This document shows, one piece after another, positions 9,277 to 17,295 of a stretch of DNA of 64,000 bases. Both the position numbers and the translations under genes were made by a program. Within the stretch, counting starts at the first letter, position 1. Each line of letters starts with the position of its first letter. Under the pieces are notes generated by a model. It ran no database searches, had not been told where the DNA came from, and saw nothing but the letters and a program-made list of their open reading frames with translations. Source of the stretch: Streptomyces glomeratus (GTDB taxonomy: Bacteria; Actinomycetota; Actinomycetes; Streptomycetales; Streptomycetaceae); the NCBI RefSeq assembly GCF_021462825.1, contig NZ_JAKEEB010000028.1, forward strand, positions 26,169 through 90,168, read 5' to 3'.

Positions 9277-10272
9277 ATGACCGCTTCGTCTGGCCGCCGT
9301 GTCCTGCTCGCCGCCCCCCGGGGCTACTGCGCGGGTGTCGACCGCGCCGTGATCGCCGTCGAGAAGGCCCTGGAGCAGTACGGGGCCCCGATCTACGTCC
9401 GCCACGAGATCGTCCACAACAAGTACGTCGTGCAGACCCTGGAGAAGAAGGGCGCGATCTTCGTCGAGCAGACGGAGGAGGTGCCGCCGGGCAACATCGT
9501 CATGTTCTCCGCGCACGGCGTCGCCCCCACGGTCCACGAAGAGGCCAAGCGGGGCCGGCTCGCCACCATCGATGCGACCTGCCCCCTCGTCACCAAGGTC
9601 CACAAGGAGGCGGTCCGCTTCGCCCAGGAGGACTTCGACATCCTCCTGATCGGGCACGAAGGCCACGAAGAGGTCATCGGCACCTCCGGTGAGGCCCCGG
9701 ACCACATCCAGCTCGTGGACGGCCCCGAGGATGTCGCGAACGTCGAGGTGCGCGACCCCTCCAAGGTGGTCTGGCTCTCCCAGACCACCCTGTCCGTCGA
9801 CGAGACCATGGAGACGGTCGACGCCCTGAAGGAGAAGTTCCCGCAGCTGCTCTCCCCGCCGAGCGACGACATCTGCTACGCCACGCAGAACCGCCAGCTC
9901 GCGGTGAAGCAGATGGGCGCCGAGGCGGACCTGGTGATCGTGGTCGGCTCCCGGAACTCCTCGAACTCCAAGCGGCTGGTCGAGGTCGCCAAGATCGCGG
10001 GCGCCCGCGAGGCGTACCTCGTGGACTTCGCCGACGAGATCGACGAGACATGGCTGGAGGGCGTCTCCACGGTCGGCGTGACCTCGGGCGCCTCCGTTCC
10101 CGAGGTCCTGGTGGAGCAGGTCCTGGAGTGGCTCGCGCAGCGCGGCTTCGAGGACGTCGAGATCGTCAAGGCGGCCGAGGAGTCCATCACCTTCTCGCTG
10201 CCGAAGGAGCTCCGCCGCGACCTGCGGGACGAGGCGGCGACCCTGGTGGAGGAGCGCACCGGCGAGCAGTGA
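9277..10272 (+). CDS. ispH: 4-hydroxy-3-methylbut-2-enyl diphosphate reductase
   Basis: A 331-residue IspH (LytB), the last enzyme of the methylerythritol phosphate pathway, making IPP and DMAPP. The three cysteines that ligate the [4Fe-4S] cluster are C18 (PRGYCAGVDRA), C102 (DATCPLVTK) and C200 (DDICYATQNRQ). The conserved VRHEIVHNKYVV and FSAHGVAP segments are intact. The ATG at 9277 follows TACGAT by 7 bases, indicating a leaderless message. Divergent from xseA. Confidence 0.97.
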   Translation: MTASSGRRVLLAAPRGYCAGVDRAVIAVEKALEQYGAPIYVRHEIVHNKYVVQTLEKKGAIFVEQTEEVPPGNIVMFSAHGVAPTVHEEAKRGRLATIDATCPLVTKVHKEAVRFAQEDFDILLIGHEGHEEVIGTSGEAPDHIQLVDGPEDVANVEVRDPSKVVWLSQTTLSVDETMETVDALKEKFPQLLSPPSDDICYATQNRQLAVKQMGAEADLVIVVGSRNSSNSKRLVEVAKIAGAREAYLVDFADEIDETWLEGVSTVGVTSGASVPEVLVEQVLEWLAQRGFEDVEIVKAAEESITFSLPKELRRDLRDEAATLVEERTGEQ

Positions 10273-10361
10273 CGGCGCCCCGCGGCGCACGGCACAGGGC
10301 GGGCGAGGAGCCGGTACGGTCCGGGAAGAGACCGCCGGGCGCAGGACGTACCGTGGTGCTC

Positions 10362-11108
10362 ATGCAGATCTTCGGCGTGGACATCGGCGGATCCGGAATC
10401 AAGGGCGCTCCCGTGGACCTGGACCGGGGCGAACTCGTGCAGGAGCGCTTCAAGGTGCTCACTCCGCATCCGGCGACGCCCGAGTCGGTGGTGGACGGGG
10501 TGAAGGAGGTCGTCGGGCACTTCGGCTGGACCGGCCCGGTCGGCATCACGTTCCCCGGAGTGGTCACCGGGGGCTCCACCATCCGCACGGCGGCCAACGT
10601 CGACAAGGGCTGGATCGACACCGATGCGCGCGCCCTGTTCGGTGAGCGGCTGGGCGGCCTGCCCGTGACCGTGCTGAACGACGCGGACGCGGCCGGTGTG
10701 GCCGAGATGCGGTTCGGCGCCGGCCGTGACCGCCGGGGCACGGTCATCGTGCTCACGCTCGGCACCGGCATCGGCAGCGCCCTGTTCACCGACGGTGTGC
10801 TCGTCCCGAACACCGAGCTGGGCCATCTCGAGCTGAACGGTCACGACGCGGAGAAACGTGCCTCCACCAAGGCCAAGGACGACCACGAACTGTCGTGGGA
10901 ACAGTGGGCGAACCGCGTGCAGAAGTACCTCGCCCATGTGGAGATGCTGTTCTCCCCGGAGCTGTTCGTCATCGGCGGCGGTGTCAGCCGGAAGTCCCAC
11001 AGGTTCCTTCCGCTGATCAAGGGCATCAGGGCGGAGATCGTCCCGGCGCAGCTGCAGAACAACGCGGGAATCGTGGGCGCGGCCATGCGGGCGGCGGACG
11101 CGAGGTAG
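10362..11108 (+). CDS. ppgK: polyphosphate glucokinase (ROK family)
   Basis: A 248-residue ROK-fold sugar kinase. It has the phosphate-binding N-terminus FGVDIGGSGIKGAPVDL, the catalytic segment VLNDADAAGVAEMRFG, and TLGTGIGSALFTDG. The insert ELNGHDAEKRAST and the WEQWANRVQKYL segment are typical of actinobacterial polyphosphate/ATP glucokinases rather than ATP-only GlkA, so it likely phosphorylates glucose from polyphosphate. The ATG at 10362 lies 7 bases after a TACCGT -10-like element, the same layout as in ispH. It converges on the DUF6542 gene across a G/C-rich repeat. Confidence 0.93.
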   Translation: MQIFGVDIGGSGIKGAPVDLDRGELVQERFKVLTPHPATPESVVDGVKEVVGHFGWTGPVGITFPGVVTGGSTIRTAANVDKGWIDTDARALFGERLGGLPVTVLNDADAAGVAEMRFGAGRDRRGTVIVLTLGTGIGSALFTDGVLVPNTELGHLELNGHDAEKRASTKAKDDHELSWEQWANRVQKYLAHVEMLFSPELFVIGGGVSRKSHRFLPLIKGIRAEIVPAQLQNNAGIVGAAMRAADAR

Positions 11109-11151
11109 CGGCTGGGGCGGGGCGAGCCGCGAAGGCCGTGCGGGCGCGGGC

Positions 11152-11225
11152 CGCCCGGCCGCACGCCGGTCACGCGGCCCGTACGGCCCGCCCGGCCGCA
11201 CGCCGGTCACGCGGCCCGTACGGCC
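11152..11225. repeat. 37-bp tandem repeat, two copies
   Basis: Two identical 37-bp units at 11152-11188 and 11189-11225 (each begins CGCCCGGCCGCACGCCGGTC and ends CCCGTACGGCC), followed by 6 bases of a third. They lie between the convergent ppgK and DUF6542 genes and can fold into alternative G/C stems, so they may contribute to termination. Confidence 0.85.
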
Positions 11226-11278
11226 CGCCCGCCCCGGGGTTTCCGTCCGGGCGCCGTAGTGCACCCGCACCGTGCCGG

Positions 11279-11956
11279 TCAGGCCGGCCGGCGGCGCTGG
11301 GCGACCCGTCGGCGCATCATGCGCAGCCGGCGCACGGTGGCGATGACACCCGCGACGAGCGTGCCGCCGTAGAGCCAGCCCGCCTGGGTGGCGAGCCCGG
11401 TGATCAGGGCCACCAGGAGCCCGCCGAGTCCGCCGTTGCCGTTCGCCAGGGGCAGCAGGCCGACGGTGAAGGCGATCGGCACCACGACCGGCGCGATCAC
11501 CAGGTCCCCGCCCCGCACCCACAGCGCGGTCAGCGCGCACACCGGCAGGAACAGCACGCCGTACGCCGTCGGGGACGAGCCGAACAGCAACTGGTCCAGA
11601 CAGCCGAGCACGAACATCACGGCCCCGCAGAACATCCCCCCGCCGAGGCCGGTGAGGCGGGGGCCGGGCAGCCGCCGTACCGCCCGGACGACCGGGGGCG
11701 TGTTCCGGCGCGCGGCCGCGAGGCGCCGTTGGGGACCACCGTTGCCCCGGCCGGACGGCCGGGCTCCGGTGACCCGCCGCCCGTCCGGCCGGACGGGCCC
11801 GTCGGCCGTCTCGGGCCGGCCGGGAATGCCGGAAGGGGAGGGGCGGGCAGCCGTGCCGGAGCGGACCGGCGCGGCTCCACCCCGTCTGCCCTGCGGGGGA
11901 AGGGGTGCGCTGCCTCGCGGTCCGTGATGCGGGGGTCGCGTCCTGTGTTGCTCCAC
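11279..11956 (-). CDS. DUF6542 family membrane protein
   Basis: A 225-residue protein with a disordered Pro/Gly/Arg-rich N-terminus (about residues 1-95) and a C-terminal membrane domain of about four helices (GGGMFCGAVMFVLGCLDQLL, AYGVLFLPVCALTALWV, IAPVVVPIAFTVGLLPLA, LLVALITGLATQAGWLYGG), ending in a basic tail. This is the layout of DUF6542, found next to ychF in Streptomyces; its function is unknown. The GTG start at 11956 is 6 bases after TAAGTT on the minus strand, again a leaderless layout. Confidence 0.82.
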   Translation of the reverse strand: MEQHRTRPPHHGPRGSAPLPPQGRRGGAAPVRSGTAARPSPSGIPGRPETADGPVRPDGRRVTGARPSGRGNGGPQRRLAAARRNTPPVVRAVRRLPGPRLTGLGGGMFCGAVMFVLGCLDQLLFGSSPTAYGVLFLPVCALTALWVRGGDLVIAPVVVPIAFTVGLLPLANGNGGLGGLLVALITGLATQAGWLYGGTLVAGVIATVRRLRMMRRRVAQRRRPA

Positions 11957-12158
11957 TGGACCAACTTAGGTCGGTTTATGTGTGGAATGACCTCTCAGAC
12001 ACGCCGTTGTCGCGCGCTTGGCCAAGCGTTCGACAGGTCGCCGGGGTCGGGTCCGGCACGCCGTAGACTGGTGGATCGGCCCGCACACACTCCTGACGGA
12101 CCCGGGCCCCACCGCCCAGTCCAGTCCAGTTCCACTCTCACGTACGGGAAGTCGCAAC

Positions 12159-13247
12159 GTGTCGCTCACGATCGGAATCGTCGGTCTGCCCAACGTCGGC
12201 AAGTCGACCCTGTTCAACGCCCTGACCAAGAACGACGTGCTGGCGGCCAACTACCCGTTCGCCACGATCGAGCCGAACGTCGGTGTCGTGGGCGTCCCGG
12301 ACGCCCGGCTCGCCAAGCTGGCCGGGATCTTCAAGTCGGAGCGGGTGCTCCCGGCGACCGTCGACTTCGTCGACATCGCGGGCATCGTGCGCGGGGCGAG
12401 CGAGGGCGAGGGTCTCGGCAACAAGTTCCTCGCGAACATCCGCGAGTCGGATGCGATCTGCCAGGTCATCCGCGCCTTCAAGGACGAGAACGTCGTCCAT
12501 GTGGACGGCAAGGTCTCGCCGAAGGACGACATCGAGACCATCAACACCGAGCTGATCCTCGCGGACCTCCAGACGATCGAGAAGGTCCTGCCGCGGCTTC
12601 AGAAGGAGTCGCGGATCAAGAAGGACGTCGCCCCGAAGGTGAAGGCCGTCGAGGAGGCGAAGGAGATCCTGGAGAAGGGCGACACGCTCTTCGCGCACGG
12701 CATCGTCCAGGGCAGCGAGCGCGCGGAGCTCCTCCACGACCTGCACCTGCTCACCACCAAGCCGTTCCTCTACGTCTTCAACGTCGACGAGGACGAGCTG
12801 ATGGACGACGCCTTCAAGGACGACCAGCGTGCGCTGGTCGCCCCGGCCGAGGCGATCTTCCTGAACGCCAAGCTGGAGGCGGACCTCGCCGAGCTGGACG
12901 AGGACGAGGCCCTGGAACTCCTCGAGTCGGTCGGCCAGCACGAGCCGGGCCTCGCGACCCTGGCGCGCGTCGGCTTCGACACCCTGGGTCTGCAGACCTA
13001 CCTCACGGCGGGCCCGAAGGAGTCCCGCGCCTGGACCATCAAGAAGGGCGCCACGGCCCCCGAGGCGGCCGGTGTCATCCACACCGACTTCCAGAAGGGC
13101 TTCATCAAGGCGGAGGTCATCTCCTTCGAGGACCTGGTCGCGGCCGGTTCGGTGGCCGAGGCCCGCGCCGCGGGCAAGGCACGCATGGAGGGCAAGGAGT
13201 ACACGATGCAGGACGGCGACGTGGTGGAGTTCCGGTTCAACGTGTAA
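12159..13247 (+). CDS. ychF: redox-regulated ATPase/GTPase YchF (Obg family)
   Basis: A 362-residue YchF. The P-loop is GLPNVGKST (residues 9-17), followed by switch region ANYPFATIEPNVGVV, the G3 motif FVDIAGIVRGASEGEGLGN and an altered G4 motif (FNVDEDE for NKxD) that gives YchF its ATP preference; a coiled-coil lies in the middle and a TGS domain at the C-terminus (TAGPKESRAWTIKKGATAPE). It binds ribosomes and acts in translation and stress. The GTG start has GGGAAG about 8 bases upstream. A clear intrinsic terminator follows. Confidence 0.96.
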   Translation: MSLTIGIVGLPNVGKSTLFNALTKNDVLAANYPFATIEPNVGVVGVPDARLAKLAGIFKSERVLPATVDFVDIAGIVRGASEGEGLGNKFLANIRESDAICQVIRAFKDENVVHVDGKVSPKDDIETINTELILADLQTIEKVLPRLQKESRIKKDVAPKVKAVEEAKEILEKGDTLFAHGIVQGSERAELLHDLHLLTTKPFLYVFNVDEDELMDDAFKDDQRALVAPAEAIFLNAKLEADLAELDEDEALELLESVGQHEPGLATLARVGFDTLGLQTYLTAGPKESRAWTIKKGATAPEAAGVIHTDFQKGFIKAEVISFEDLVAAGSVAEARAAGKARMEGKEYTMQDGDVVEFRFNV

Positions 13248-13291
13248 CGGGCGTTCTATCGACACGTCGCTGATCCGTCACACAGGCGGGT

Positions 13292-13332
13292 CCGAGGGGC
13301 TCGACTCTCCGGGGTCGGGCCCCTGGTTTTTT
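13292..13332 (+). terminator. intrinsic terminator of ychF
   Basis: Imperfect stem CCGAGGGGCTCGAC / GGTCGGGCCCCTGG followed by six T residues at 13327-13332, 45 bases after the ychF stop. It is the only terminator in the window with a classic T tract. Confidence 0.9.
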
Positions 13333-13370
13333 CCCGCGCCGGGATCGTGCTGGGATGAAGCAGCCAGGCT

Positions 13371-13552
13371 CTCAGCCGCTACGACCTCGGCGTGCACATC
13401 GCCCGACGCGACGGCCTCGACCCGTCCGGACGTCGCCTTCGACTGGCTTGCAACCTGGAGCGCCTCCCTCGGACCGTGCGGGACGCGGGTCCACGCCTCG
13501 TGACCGTGAGCGAGCCCGGCCCTTTGCGCGTTCCGTGCCGACCTGGTGCTGA
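13371..13552 (+). pseudogene. degraded C-terminal fragment resembling an RmlD-like sugar-nucleotide reductase
   Basis: Frame 3 reads LSRYDLGVHIARRDGLDP, which resembles the C-terminal part of RmlD-type SDR proteins of Streptomyces as I remember them (SRYELGxLxARRDGLD). The similarity then seems to continue in another frame (STGLQPGAPPSDRAGRGS, then RARPFARS). No start, no Rossmann fold and a frame change mean it cannot be functional. It lies between ychF and the Uma2 gene. Assignment is by memory of the motif and is tentative. Confidence 0.35.
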
Positions 13553-13555
13553 GCG

Positions 13556-14137
13556 TCAGTCCCTTCGGGGCGGAGCGAGCTTGTCCAGATCGAGGCTGAT
13601 CTCGAAGGGCACCGGACGCCGGAGCGAGCCACGGAAGATGCCGGCGGGGGCGTAGGCATGGGTCGGCATGTCCAGCTCGTAGACGTGGACGACGGGGGCA
13701 CCGTCCTCGTCCTCGATGCACCAGTAGTGCGGGATGCCGGCCTCTGCGTACTTGCGGAGCTTGACCGTGCGGTCCCGATGTGCGGACTCGGGGGAGACGA
13801 CCTCGATCACGAGTTGCACTTCGTCCGGGGCGAACCAGGTGCGGTCGCCGTCGAAGTCGGCCGTCGTCACCAGCAGATCCGGCTCGGGACGATTGCGCTC
13901 ATCGAGCTTTACGGTCATCTCGCGGCCGACTCTGACGTCGGCGGGCGCCTGCTCCATGAGGGCGACGGTGAGCATGGTGACGAGGTGGCCGTGCCACCAC
14001 CTCTGCGGCGCCATCGTGAAGACGAGGGCTCCGTCGATCAGCTCGGTGTGGCGGGGTGCCTCGGGGAGGCGGTCCAGGTCCTCCGCGAACCAGCCTTCCT
14101 CGCGCGGCGGGCGCATCCAGTCGGGCAGTGCGGTCAT
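13556..14137 (-). CDS. Uma2 family (DUF820) putative restriction-like endonuclease
   Basis: A 193-residue Uma2/DUF820 protein with a PD-(D/E)XK-like core: the helix with HTELIDGALV, the strands RPEPDLLVTTADFDG and VQLVIEVVSPESAHRDRTVKLRKY, and the end motif AGIPHYWCIEDED. The E/D-E-K order (PDL..., EVVSPES, KLRKYAEAG) fits the nuclease signature. These genes are abundant in Streptomyces and their biological role is not settled. The ATG at 14137 is 6 bases after TACGGT, so it is probably leaderless; the longer frame adding 12 residues is not supported. Confidence 0.92.
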   Translation of the reverse strand: MTALPDWMRPPREEGWFAEDLDRLPEAPRHTELIDGALVFTMAPQRWWHGHLVTMLTVALMEQAPADVRVGREMTVKLDERNRPEPDLLVTTADFDGDRTWFAPDEVQLVIEVVSPESAHRDRTVKLRKYAEAGIPHYWCIEDEDGAPVVHVYELDMPTHAYAPAGIFRGSLRRPVPFEISLDLDKLAPPRRD

Positions 14138-14212
14138 GACCCAACCGTAGCGACTCGGCGAGACCCGGGTCACGAGATCGCGGGCGGGGTGAACGCCCGC
14201 CTTGCCGCGGGC

Positions 14213-16846
14213 TCAGTGGTCCGGGGGCAGGCGGTCCGGGGGGAGGGTCTGCTCGGTCCAGATGGTCTTGCCGGTGGGGGTGTAGCGGGTCCCCCAGCGG
14301 TGGGTCATCTGGGCGATGATGAACAGGCCCCGGCCGCCCTCGTCGTCGCTGGCGGCGTGGTGCAGGTTGGGGGCGCTGTGCCCGACGTCGGAGACCTCGC
14401 AGATCAGGGTGCGGTCGCGGATCAGGCGTACCTGGATCGGCCCGCCGACGTAGCGGATGGCGTTGGTGACCAGCTCGCTGAGGACCAGCTCGGTGGTGAA
14501 GGCGAGGTCGTCCAGCCCCCAGTCGTCGAGCTGTTTGCCGACGGTGGTGCGGATGACGGCGACCGCCGCCGGGTCCGGGGCCAGCTCCCACTGGGCGAAC
14601 TGCTTCTGGTCGAGCATCCGGGTGCGCGCGAGCAGCAGTGTCGCGTCCTCGTCCACCGGCCCTGGCAGCAGCGTGGCCACCGCCTGGTCGCACAGTTCGC
14701 GAAGGGGCCGTCGGAAATCCGCGAGGACCCGGGCGAGCTGGGCGATCCCGGCCTCCGGGGTGTCCGCCGACTGGAGGAGGCCGCGCGAGAACAGGGCGAC
14801 GACGGTGCCCGGGTGCAGCTGGAGTTCGATGCTCTCGTGGGGCGGTCCGGCCATTCCGAGCGGTGGCCCCGGCGGCACCCGTGGACGGTCGGCGGCGCCG
14901 GTGAACGGTTCCACGACCATCAGCAGCGACTGGCCGGCGCACGCCAGGCTGCACCGTCCGGAGACGGGGTCGTACACCGCATACAGGCAGGTCACTCCCC
15001 TGGCCTCGTCGGCGTGCGCCCTGGCGTGGCCCACTCCCGGTTCGTACGCGGTCTGCTCGACCAGGTCGTCGAGGCGGGAGAGCAGCTCGTCCGGGGTCAG
15101 GTCCAGCCGGGCCAGGACCTGGACACCCGTGCGCAGGCGCCCCATCGTGGCGGCGGCCCGCAGGCCCCCGCCGAGAACATCCCCGACGATCAGGCCGACC
15201 CGGGTGCCCGACAGCGGGATGACGTCGAACCAGTCACCGCCCACGCCCGACCCGCTGTCCGCGGGCAGATAGCGGCTCTGCGCCTCCAGGGCGGTCACCC
15301 GGGGCAGGGTGTGCGGGAGCAGGTTCCGCTGGAGTTTCAGGGTCGCGGAGTGTTCCCGGGTGACCACCAGCATCAGCAGGAAGCCGAGCAGCAGAGCGCC
15401 CAGGCCCACGACCGTGGCCCCGCCCGTGCGTCCGATCAGCGGCAGGTCGACGGACGTCGTGTTGTACCGGGGGTTCGCGTAGACGTAGAAGGCGGCGTAG
15501 AAGAACAGGACGAGCATCATCAGCCCGCCCAGCCCCGGCAGCACGCCCATGAAGACGAAGTCCCGGGCGCTGTGCGTGAGGACCCTGCGGTAGTACCAGA
15601 CGCAGGCGAAGCCGGTCAGCCCGTAGTAGAACGTGATCGCGAGGCCGACCGCGTCGATCGAGTCGGCCAGGATGTTCCCGCTGAACAAGGTCAGCAGGAC
15701 CAGGACGACGATCGAGACCGCTCCCATGCAGACGGTCGACCAGGTCGGTGTGAGGAACCTGCGGTGGACCCGGGCGAGCTGGGAGGGGACGGCCTTGTGG
15801 GCCGCCATGGAGAAGACGGTCCGGGCCAGCGGCAGGATGCTGGTCTGGGTGCAGGCCACCGCCGAGGTCAGCACCATCAGGATGAGCAGCCTGGACAGGA
15901 ACGGTCCCGCCCCGTGGCTGCCGAAGGCGGCGTCGCCCAGTCCGGACAGCACATCGCCCGCGTGGTCGCGGTTGCCCAGTCCGATCCCCGAGGTGCCGAC
16001 TCCGGCGAAGGACTGCGCCGACGTGGACACCAGCCCATAGGTGACCAGGAGCAGCACGGTGGAGGTGATGGCGGCACGCCCGGGGGTGCGCGCGCTGTCC
16101 ACGGTCTCCTCGTTGACGGAGACGGCGGTGTCCCAGCCCCAGTAGAGGAAGACCGCCGTGACGATGCCCGCGGTCAGCGTCTTCCCCGAGGACACCTCGA
16201 AGGGGTTGAACCAGGAGGCGGACACGTGGAGGGCCGTCGGGGGAGCGCTGGTGTAGGCCCTGACCAGGGCGGTGACCGCCAACAGGATGAGCACCGCGAT
16301 CTCCAGGCACAGCAGCCAGCGCTGTACGGCGGCCGAGAGCTCGATGCCGACGTAGCAGATCGCGGTCATCACGGCGATCCAGACGATGCCCGCCACGGTC
16401 GTCCACAGCCGGTCGTGCGCCAGCGATTCGAAGCCCAGCAGCCGGAAGCCGTAGATACCGGCGATCTCGGCCACGTTGGTCATGAACAGGACATCCGCGA
16501 CGATGATGCCCCACCCGGCCATCCAGCCCGCGCGCGGGCCGAAGGCGCGGGTCGCCCAGGTGAAGGCGGTGCCGCAGTCGGCGTTGCTCGCGTTCAGTTC
16601 CCGGTAGGCGTACGCGATCAGCAGCATCGGTACGAAGGCCAGAATGGTGATGATCGGGGCCTGGAGTCCGACCCCTGCCACGATCAGGCCCAGGGTGGCG
16701 GCGATGCTGTACGCGGGGCCGGCGGAGGCCATCGCGATGACGACCGAGGACAACATGCCGAGGGCGCCGCTCTTGAGCCCCTTCCGGCCTACCCCTGAGC
16801 CGGGAGCGGGGTGGCCGGCGGACGCATCACCGCTGAGGAGCCTCAC
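14213..16846 (-). CDS. fusion: APC amino-acid permease + SpoIIE-type phosphatase + HATPase anti-sigma domain
   Basis: A single open frame of 877 residues. Residues about 20-480 are a 12-helix APC-superfamily permease (first helix region LGMLSSVVIAMASAGPAYSI; then TAFTWATRAFGPRAGWMAGW, FLYWGWDTAVSVNEETVDSA). A last helix near 480 (VVGLGALLLGFLLMLVVTRE) leads into a PP2C SpoIIE domain (about 495-720; GVGGDWFDVIPLSGTRVGLI near 535, VGDVLGGGLRAAATMG near 555) and an RsbW-type HATPase (about 740-877; ELVLSELVTNAIRYV near 790, EVSDVG, DEGGRGLFII near 838). The phosphatase is altered: the usual YTDGLVE reads FSRGLLQ near 685 and NAGHxPP reads CAGQSL, so one metal aspartate seems lost. The ATPase N, G1 and G2 boxes look intact. 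The GTG at 16846 overlaps the stop of a 35-codon leader ORF. This could be a transport-coupled sensor for sigma-factor partner switching; that role is inference. Confidence 0.85.
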   Translation of the reverse strand: MRLLSGDASAGHPAPGSGVGRKGLKSGALGMLSSVVIAMASAGPAYSIAATLGLIVAGVGLQAPIITILAFVPMLLIAYAYRELNASNADCGTAFTWATRAFGPRAGWMAGWGIIVADVLFMTNVAEIAGIYGFRLLGFESLAHDRLWTTVAGIVWIAVMTAICYVGIELSAAVQRWLLCLEIAVLILLAVTALVRAYTSAPPTALHVSASWFNPFEVSSGKTLTAGIVTAVFLYWGWDTAVSVNEETVDSARTPGRAAITSTVLLLVTYGLVSTSAQSFAGVGTSGIGLGNRDHAGDVLSGLGDAAFGSHGAGPFLSRLLILMVLTSAVACTQTSILPLARTVFSMAAHKAVPSQLARVHRRFLTPTWSTVCMGAVSIVVLVLLTLFSGNILADSIDAVGLAITFYYGLTGFACVWYYRRVLTHSARDFVFMGVLPGLGGLMMLVLFFYAAFYVYANPRYNTTSVDLPLIGRTGGATVVGLGALLLGFLLMLVVTREHSATLKLQRNLLPHTLPRVTALEAQSRYLPADSGSGVGGDWFDVIPLSGTRVGLIVGDVLGGGLRAAATMGRLRTGVQVLARLDLTPDELLSRLDDLVEQTAYEPGVGHARAHADEARGVTCLYAVYDPVSGRCSLACAGQSLLMVVEPFTGAADRPRVPPGPPLGMAGPPHESIELQLHPGTVVALFSRGLLQSADTPEAGIAQLARVLADFRRPLRELCDQAVATLLPGPVDEDATLLLARTRMLDQKQFAQWELAPDPAAVAVIRTTVGKQLDDWGLDDLAFTTELVLSELVTNAIRYVGGPIQVRLIRDRTLICEVSDVGHSAPNLHHAASDDEGGRGLFIIAQMTHRWGTRYTPTGKTIWTEQTLPPDRLPPDH

Positions 16847-16950
16847 GCCTGGTTCCCGCTCCGGGCCCGGCCCTTCCGGGACGCCACCGGGCAGCCGGGA
16901 AGCCGTCCGGTCTCGTACGGGATCGGGCCACGTGTGCGTGCGTGTGGCAT
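16843..16950 (-). CDS. 35-residue leader ORF coupled to the permease fusion
   Basis: A short ORF (ATG at 16950) begins 3 bases after GGAGGG, the best ribosome site upstream of the fusion gene, and its TGA overlaps the fusion's GTG as GTGA. The peptide is basic and Pro/Gly-rich (begins MPHARTRGPIPYETGR) and resembles nothing I know. The arrangement suggests translational coupling. Alternatively the fusion starts further upstream in its own frame (TTG at 16990), without a good ribosome site. Confidence 0.45.
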   Translation of the reverse strand: MPHARTRGPIPYETGRLPGCPVASRKGRARSGNQA

Positions 16951-16990
16951 GATCCCTCCAGGTTCGACTGACACCCGTCATTCCGGACAA

Positions 16991-17295
16991 GTCGAGTGTG
17001 GGGCACTGTCACCCACCCTGCCCCTCATACCCAGGATTAACAACAGAAGTACCCTTCGCCTGGTCCGGGCGGCCGGGTGGCGGACGCGTGGGGTACGTCA
17101 TGGAGGCCGCCGGGTTCGCGACCGTGCGGTTCGTGCAGTACGAGACCGGCCGCTACGAGCCGCGGCAGGTGCCCGGCGTGGGGCCGGGGGACCGCCGACC
17201 GGCCCGGGACACCTCCACTGCCGTGCGTCCCGCCCGGCCTCCGTACCGATGTAAGGCGCCCGTGCCGTCCCCCGTAGCCCGCCCGCGTCGGCCGG
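16991..17295. other. intergenic region upstream of the permease fusion
   Basis: No complete gene. It must hold the promoter of the leader ORF and fusion gene. The minus strand has two GGGTAY hexamers (17054-17049 and 17032-17027) resembling stress-sigma -10 boxes, but no matching GNNT at the right distance. On the plus strand, an open stretch from an ATG at 17100 (MEAAGFATVRFVQYETGRYE) looks protein-like for about 30 residues, perhaps a gene remnant. Confidence 0.3.

Noticed and set aside
11152..11225. Possible CRISPR-like repeat because of a 37-bp unit.
   Set aside because: Just two units, directly abutting with no spacers, and no cas genes in the window.
16844..16990. A longer permease fusion beginning at TTG 16990.
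   Set aside because: The additional 48 residues look like non-coding translation and there is no good ribosome site; GTG 16846 with the coupled leader ORF fits better.
17027..17054. GGGTAT and GGGTAC hexamers on the minus strand upstream of the permease fusion, resembling stress-sigma (SigB-type) -10 boxes.
   Set aside because: I could not find a GNNT -35 at 14-16 bases for either hexamer. Similar lone GGGTAT hexamers occur at 23596 and 59646, so the motif alone is not enough.
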